A stretch of DNA of 55,929 bases, taken from NCBI GenBank assembly GCA_035532275.1, contig DATKRG010000072.1:1-55929 (forward strand), written 5' to 3'. The notes under the pieces are model-generated. The model was not told where the DNA came from, did no database searches, and saw nothing but the letters and a program-made list of their open reading frames with translations. A program made the position numbers and the translations under genes. This DNA is from UBA9676 sp035532275. GTDB lineage: Bacteria > Actinomycetota > Actinomycetes > Streptosporangiales > Streptosporangiaceae. This document shows, one piece after another, positions 53,019-55,929 of the stretch; within the stretch, counting starts at the first letter, position 1, and each line of letters starts with the position of its first letter.

Positions 53019-53813
53019 GTGCATCATGTCGGCGTGACGCAGCCATCCGACGACCAGGAGCCAGCGCCGGCCCCGCCGCCCCAGCCGTTCACCATGCCCG
53101 GCCAGGCCCCACCGTACGGTCCGCCAGCCGGCCAGGCGCCACCGTACGGCCAGGCGCCACCGTACGGCCAGGCCTATGGCGCTTACCAGCCCTACCCCGG
53201 GGCCAGCTACGGCGGGACCGCCAACCGGACGGCCCGGGACCCGGCGCTCGCCGAGTGGTGGCAACGGCTCGTTGCCCGGATCATCGACGGGATCATCCTG
53301 TTCATCCTCATCGGCCCGTTCTGGTTTCCCGCCGTGCTCTCGCTGGTCCACCGCGTCGAGCGCCTGGCCAGCCAGTACCCGGATCTGAGCCAGCCCGCCC
53401 AGCAGCAGGCGTTCAGCAACAGCGTGAACCAGATGACGACCGGCATGATCGGCACCTTCCTGCTGATCGCGGCCGGCGCCGCCGCCATCTCATTCGGCTA
53501 TGACTGGCTGCAGCACGGGCTGTGGGGGCAGACCATCGGCAAGCGGGTGATGGGGACCAAGGTGGTCACCGCGGACGCCCACGCCCGCATCTCCGGCGGG
53601 GCCGCCTGCGGCCGGGCCGCCGTGTACGCCCTGATCCCGGCGGTCCCCTCGGTGGGCGGCATCTTCGGGCTGCTCAACGAGCTGTGGCTGCTGTGGGACC
53701 CGCAGCGCCAGTGCCTGCACGACAAAGCGGCCCACACGGTTGTCATCAAGACGAGCGCACTGGCGGTCCCAGCTGACGGCGGCCTTGCCGCTCAGCCGAA
53801 CAGCAGCGTGTAG
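53019..53813 (+). CDS. RDD-family membrane protein with Pro/Tyr/Gly repeat head
   Basis: About 264 residues. A disordered N-terminal region has PPYGQA repeats encoded by 18-bp DNA repeats (about 53100-53177). The RDD domain follows: EWWQRLVARIIDGIILFILIGPFWF with the Arg and Asp that name the family, then FLLIAAGAAAISFGYDWL, GQTIGKRVMGTKVV and CLHDKAAHTVVIKT. Two or three membrane helices are seen. Function is uncertain, with ion transport proposed for some. GTG 53019 has AGGA seven bases upstream; GTG 53034 is an alternative. It overlaps ilvA tail to tail by 22 bp. Confidence 0.88.
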   Translation: MHHVGVTQPSDDQEPAPAPPPQPFTMPGQAPPYGPPAGQAPPYGQAPPYGQAYGAYQPYPGASYGGTANRTARDPALAEWWQRLVARIIDGIILFILIGPFWFPAVLSLVHRVERLASQYPDLSQPAQQQAFSNSVNQMTTGMIGTFLLIAAGAAAISFGYDWLQHGLWGQTIGKRVMGTKVVTADAHARISGGAACGRAAVYALIPAVPSVGGIFGLLNELWLLWDPQRQCLHDKAAHTVVIKTSALAVPADGGLAAQPNSSV

Positions 53814-55012
53814 CCGGCCTGGCGGAGCTGGCCGATGACCTCGTCACAGTGGCCGGGCCCGCGGGTCTCCACCTGGAGCAGCACCTCCACCTCGTCGACC
53901 CGCAACCGGGGGGCGACCCGCTCGTGCACGACGTCGAGCACGTTGGCACCCAGCGCCGCCAGTTCGCCGAGCAGGTCGGCCAGCGCGCCAGGCCGGTCCG
54001 GCAGCCGGCACCGGAACATCAGGTACCGGCCCGCCGCGGACAGGCCGTGCCGCAGCACCTTGGCGAGCAGCAGCGGGTCGATGTTGCCGCCCGACAGCAC
54101 CGCCACCACCGGCGGCTCGAACGCGTCGGGGTGCTCCAGCAGCGCGGCGACCCCGGCCGCTCCGGCCGGCTCGACCAGCTGTTTGGACCGCTCCAGGCAG
54201 ATCAGCAGTGCCCGGGACAGGGTCTCCTCGGACACGGTGACCACCCGGTCCGCCAGCTCGGACAGGATCGCGTACGCGATGTCACCTGGCTGGCTCACCG
54301 CGATCCCGTCGGCCATGGTCACGCCCGGCTCGATCCGCACCGGATGGCCGGCCGCGAGCGAGGCCGGGAGGGAGGCGACCTCCTCGGCCTGCACGCCGAT
54401 CACCTTGACCGGCGGGGAAGCCTGGCTCACCCCAACCGCGATCCCGGCCGCGAGCCCGCCACCGCCGACCGGCACCGCGATGCTCCTGACCTGCGGACAC
54501 TGCTCGGTGATCTCCAAGCCGAGTGTGCCCTGCCCGGCGACCACGTCGGGGTGATCGAACGGGTGGATGAAGACCGGCCCGTGCTCACCGGCGTGCGCCA
54601 GCGCCGCTGACAGGGCGTCCTCCACCGACTCCCCGTGCAGGATCACCTGCGCGCCATAACCCCGGGTCGCCTCGATCTTGGGCAGCGGGGCACCGGCCGG
54701 CATGATCACGGTCGCCTTGGTGCCCACCAGGGCGGCGGCGAAGGCGACCCCCTGGGCGTGGTTGCCCGCGCTGGCGGCCACCACCCCGCGCTCCCGTTCA
54801 GCCGCGGTCAGCCGGCTGATCCGCAGGTACGCGCCGCGCGCCTTGAACGACCCTGTCCGCTGCAGGTTCTCGCACTTGAGGAATACCGGCCCGCCCAGCC
54901 GCTCGGACAGCACCCGGGAATGGATCATCGGGGTGGGCGAGACCACCCCGCGCAGTACCTCCCGTGCGGCGGCCACATCCGCCAGGCGGACCTGCGACGA
55001 CGTCATTGTCAT
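53792..55012 (-). CDS. ilvA: Threonine ammonia-lyase (dehydratase) with C-terminal ACT domain
   Basis: A 406-residue PLP enzyme converting threonine to 2-oxobutyrate. The PLP Lys is K57 in NLQRTGSFKARGA; the phosphate-binding glycine loop is VPVGGGGLAAG, and ASAGNHAQGVA binds the carboxylate. Residues about 325-406 (RYLMFRCRLPDRPGALADLL onward) are an ACT regulatory domain, so the enzyme is probably controlled by a ligand. The length fits the TdcB-plus-ACT form common in actinobacteria. No other branched-chain gene is nearby. Confidence 0.93.
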   Translation of the reverse strand: MTMTSSQVRLADVAAAREVLRGVVSPTPMIHSRVLSERLGGPVFLKCENLQRTGSFKARGAYLRISRLTAAERERGVVAASAGNHAQGVAFAAALVGTKATVIMPAGAPLPKIEATRGYGAQVILHGESVEDALSAALAHAGEHGPVFIHPFDHPDVVAGQGTLGLEITEQCPQVRSIAVPVGGGGLAAGIAVGVSQASPPVKVIGVQAEEVASLPASLAAGHPVRIEPGVTMADGIAVSQPGDIAYAILSELADRVVTVSEETLSRALLICLERSKQLVEPAGAAGVAALLEHPDAFEPPVVAVLSGGNIDPLLLAKVLRHGLSAAGRYLMFRCRLPDRPGALADLLGELAALGANVLDVVHERVAPRLRVDEVEVLLQVETRGPGHCDEVIGQLRQAGYTLLFG

Positions 55013-55039
55013 GCCGCCAGTCTCGCACCCGGGCGGGGA

Positions 55040-55929
55040 TTACTCCCCTGCCCAGTACCGGTCGGCGGCGAACAGCAGCGCGGCCGCCCCGACCAGGCCG
55101 GCGCTCTGGCCGAGCGCCGCAGGGACAACCCGCACATCCCGCGCGAAGTCGAGCCCGACGTATCGGCGCAGGGTCTCCTCCAGCGGGTCGAACAGCAGCG
55201 AGCCCGCCTGGGCCAGGCCGCCCCCGACCGCGACGACCTCCAGGTCGCACAGGTGGGTCGCGGAAGCGATGGCGATCCCGAGCGCCCGCCCGGCCCGCCG
55301 CATCGCGGTCAGCGCGATCGGGTGCCCCTGGGCCGCGTCGTCAGCCAGGTCCTTGGCCGTGACCTGCGGCTGGCCCGGCCGCCAGCCCTCGGCCTGTGCC
55401 CAGGCCGCCAGCGCCGGGCCGCGGGCGATCGCCTCCACGCAGCCCTGCCCCCCGCACACGCACGGCGGCCCATCCGGGTCGACCACCACGTGGCCGATGT
55501 GACCGGCGTTGCCGGTCGAGCCGTTGATGAGCCGGCCGTCCAGCACCAGCCCGCCACCGACCCCGGTCGACACCACGATCCCGAGCATGGTGGTGCGCCC
55601 CCGGCCCGCTCCCCGCCAGTGCTCCCCCGCCGCCAGGCAGATCGCGTCGTTGTGCAGCCGCACCGGCAGCCCCGCGAACCGCTCGCTGAGCCGGTCCCGC
55701 AGCGGGAACGCCCGCCAGGCGGGGATGTTCAGCGGGGAGACCCGGCCGGCCGGCCACTCCATCGGGCCGCCGCAGCCGCAGCCGACCCCGGCCAGCCCGG
55801 CGGCGTCCACATGCGCCTCCGCGAGCACCCTGGTGACCAGCGCGTCCAGGGTGCGCCACAGCTGCTCGGCGTCCAGTTCGCGCGGGGTGGCCGTCTGCGA
55901 CCAGGAGATCACCCGCCCGCCGGGCTCGA
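55040..55929 (-). CDS. ROK-family sugar kinase/glucokinase, 5' end outside window
   Basis: The frame is open to the window edge, so the N-terminal ATP motif (DxGGTK) is missing; a GTG at 55912 is internal. Seen are VGCGCGGPMEWPAG, LHNDAICLAAGEHW (catalytic Asp), GIVVSTGVGGGLVLDGRL, the zinc motif GHIGHVVVDPDGPPCVCGGQGCVEA and EVVAVGGGLAQAG. These define ROK kinases; the complete CxCGxxGCxE zinc site favours a kinase over a ROK repressor. Glucose is the usual substrate in actinomycetes, but other hexoses are possible. Confidence 0.92.
   Translation of the reverse strand, partial: EPGGRVISWSQTATPRELDAEQLWRTLDALVTRVLAEAHVDAAGLAGVGCGCGGPMEWPAGRVSPLNIPAWRAFPLRDRLSERFAGLPVRLHNDAICLAAGEHWRGAGRGRTTMLGIVVSTGVGGGLVLDGRLINGSTGNAGHIGHVVVDPDGPPCVCGGQGCVEAIARGPALAAWAQAEGWRPGQPQVTAKDLADDAAQGHPIALTAMRRAGRALGIAIASATHLCDLEVVAVGGGLAQAGSLLFDPLEETLRRYVGLDFARDVRVVPAALGQSAGLVGAAALLFAADRYWAGE

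Overview
The window comes from a GC-rich actinomycete. Visible reasons are very high GC, frequent GTG starts with GGAGG-type ribosome sites, a mycothiol conjugate amidase, an LCP cell-wall ligase, a PIN-PhoH2 protein and many TetR/XRE regulators with actinobacterial architectures. Genus cannot be fixed from sequence alone.

Left part (1-6066) is accessory DNA. It holds a partial gene at the edge, a noncoding and possibly structured stretch, an IS1634-type element (830-4647) whose frameshifted transposase is split by a second IS (2197-4180), a CBS-HEPN-like protein, and the 3' half of a tRNA-Thr. Both insertions keep target duplications, so the order of events can be reconstructed. The initiator tRNA gene (6067-6143) marks the passage to chromosomal backbone.

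6235-17554 looks like a surface-glycopolymer locus: two polytopic GT-C-like proteins, an LCP ligase, two GT2 glycosyltransferases, a CDP-alcohol phosphatidyltransferase, an sn-glycerol-1-phosphate dehydrogenase homologue, a LicC-like nucleotidyltransferase and an IspD/TarI-like cytidylyltransferase. The core (GT2, CDP-alcohol transferase, dehydrogenase) is translationally coupled. I infer that it makes and attaches a polyol-phosphate-containing polymer or lipid.

17682-35916 is mostly backbone: PhoH2, a cis-prenyl transferase, an ATP-type PEP carboxykinase, an NlpC/P60 hydrolase with an extra N-terminal domain, a DUF255 thioredoxin-like protein, a zinc (or manganese) ABC operon with its Fur-family regulator and a palindromic operator, a beta-propeller lipoprotein, a two-gene phosphotransferase operon behind a KstR-type palindrome, a methyltransferase and a haloalkane dehalogenase.

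35930-41379 is a second accessory block bounded by two related 51-bp sequences in inverted orientation. It carries an XRE regulator, a DUF574 methyltransferase with an extra N-terminal domain, two small overlapping genes, a DUF6941-like gene, and a toxin-antitoxin-like pair ending in a ribbon-helix-helix protein. A 25-bp divergent control region contains nested palindromes.

41390-55929 is backbone again: an MMPL exporter with divergent TetR, an aldo/keto reductase, rhodanese, GNAT, mca, greA, a DHA2 MFS exporter with divergent TetR and a strong paired operator, an Lrp/AsnC regulator divergent from 4-hydroxyphenylpyruvate dioxygenase, an RDD membrane protein, threonine dehydratase, and a ROK sugar kinase cut by the window edge.
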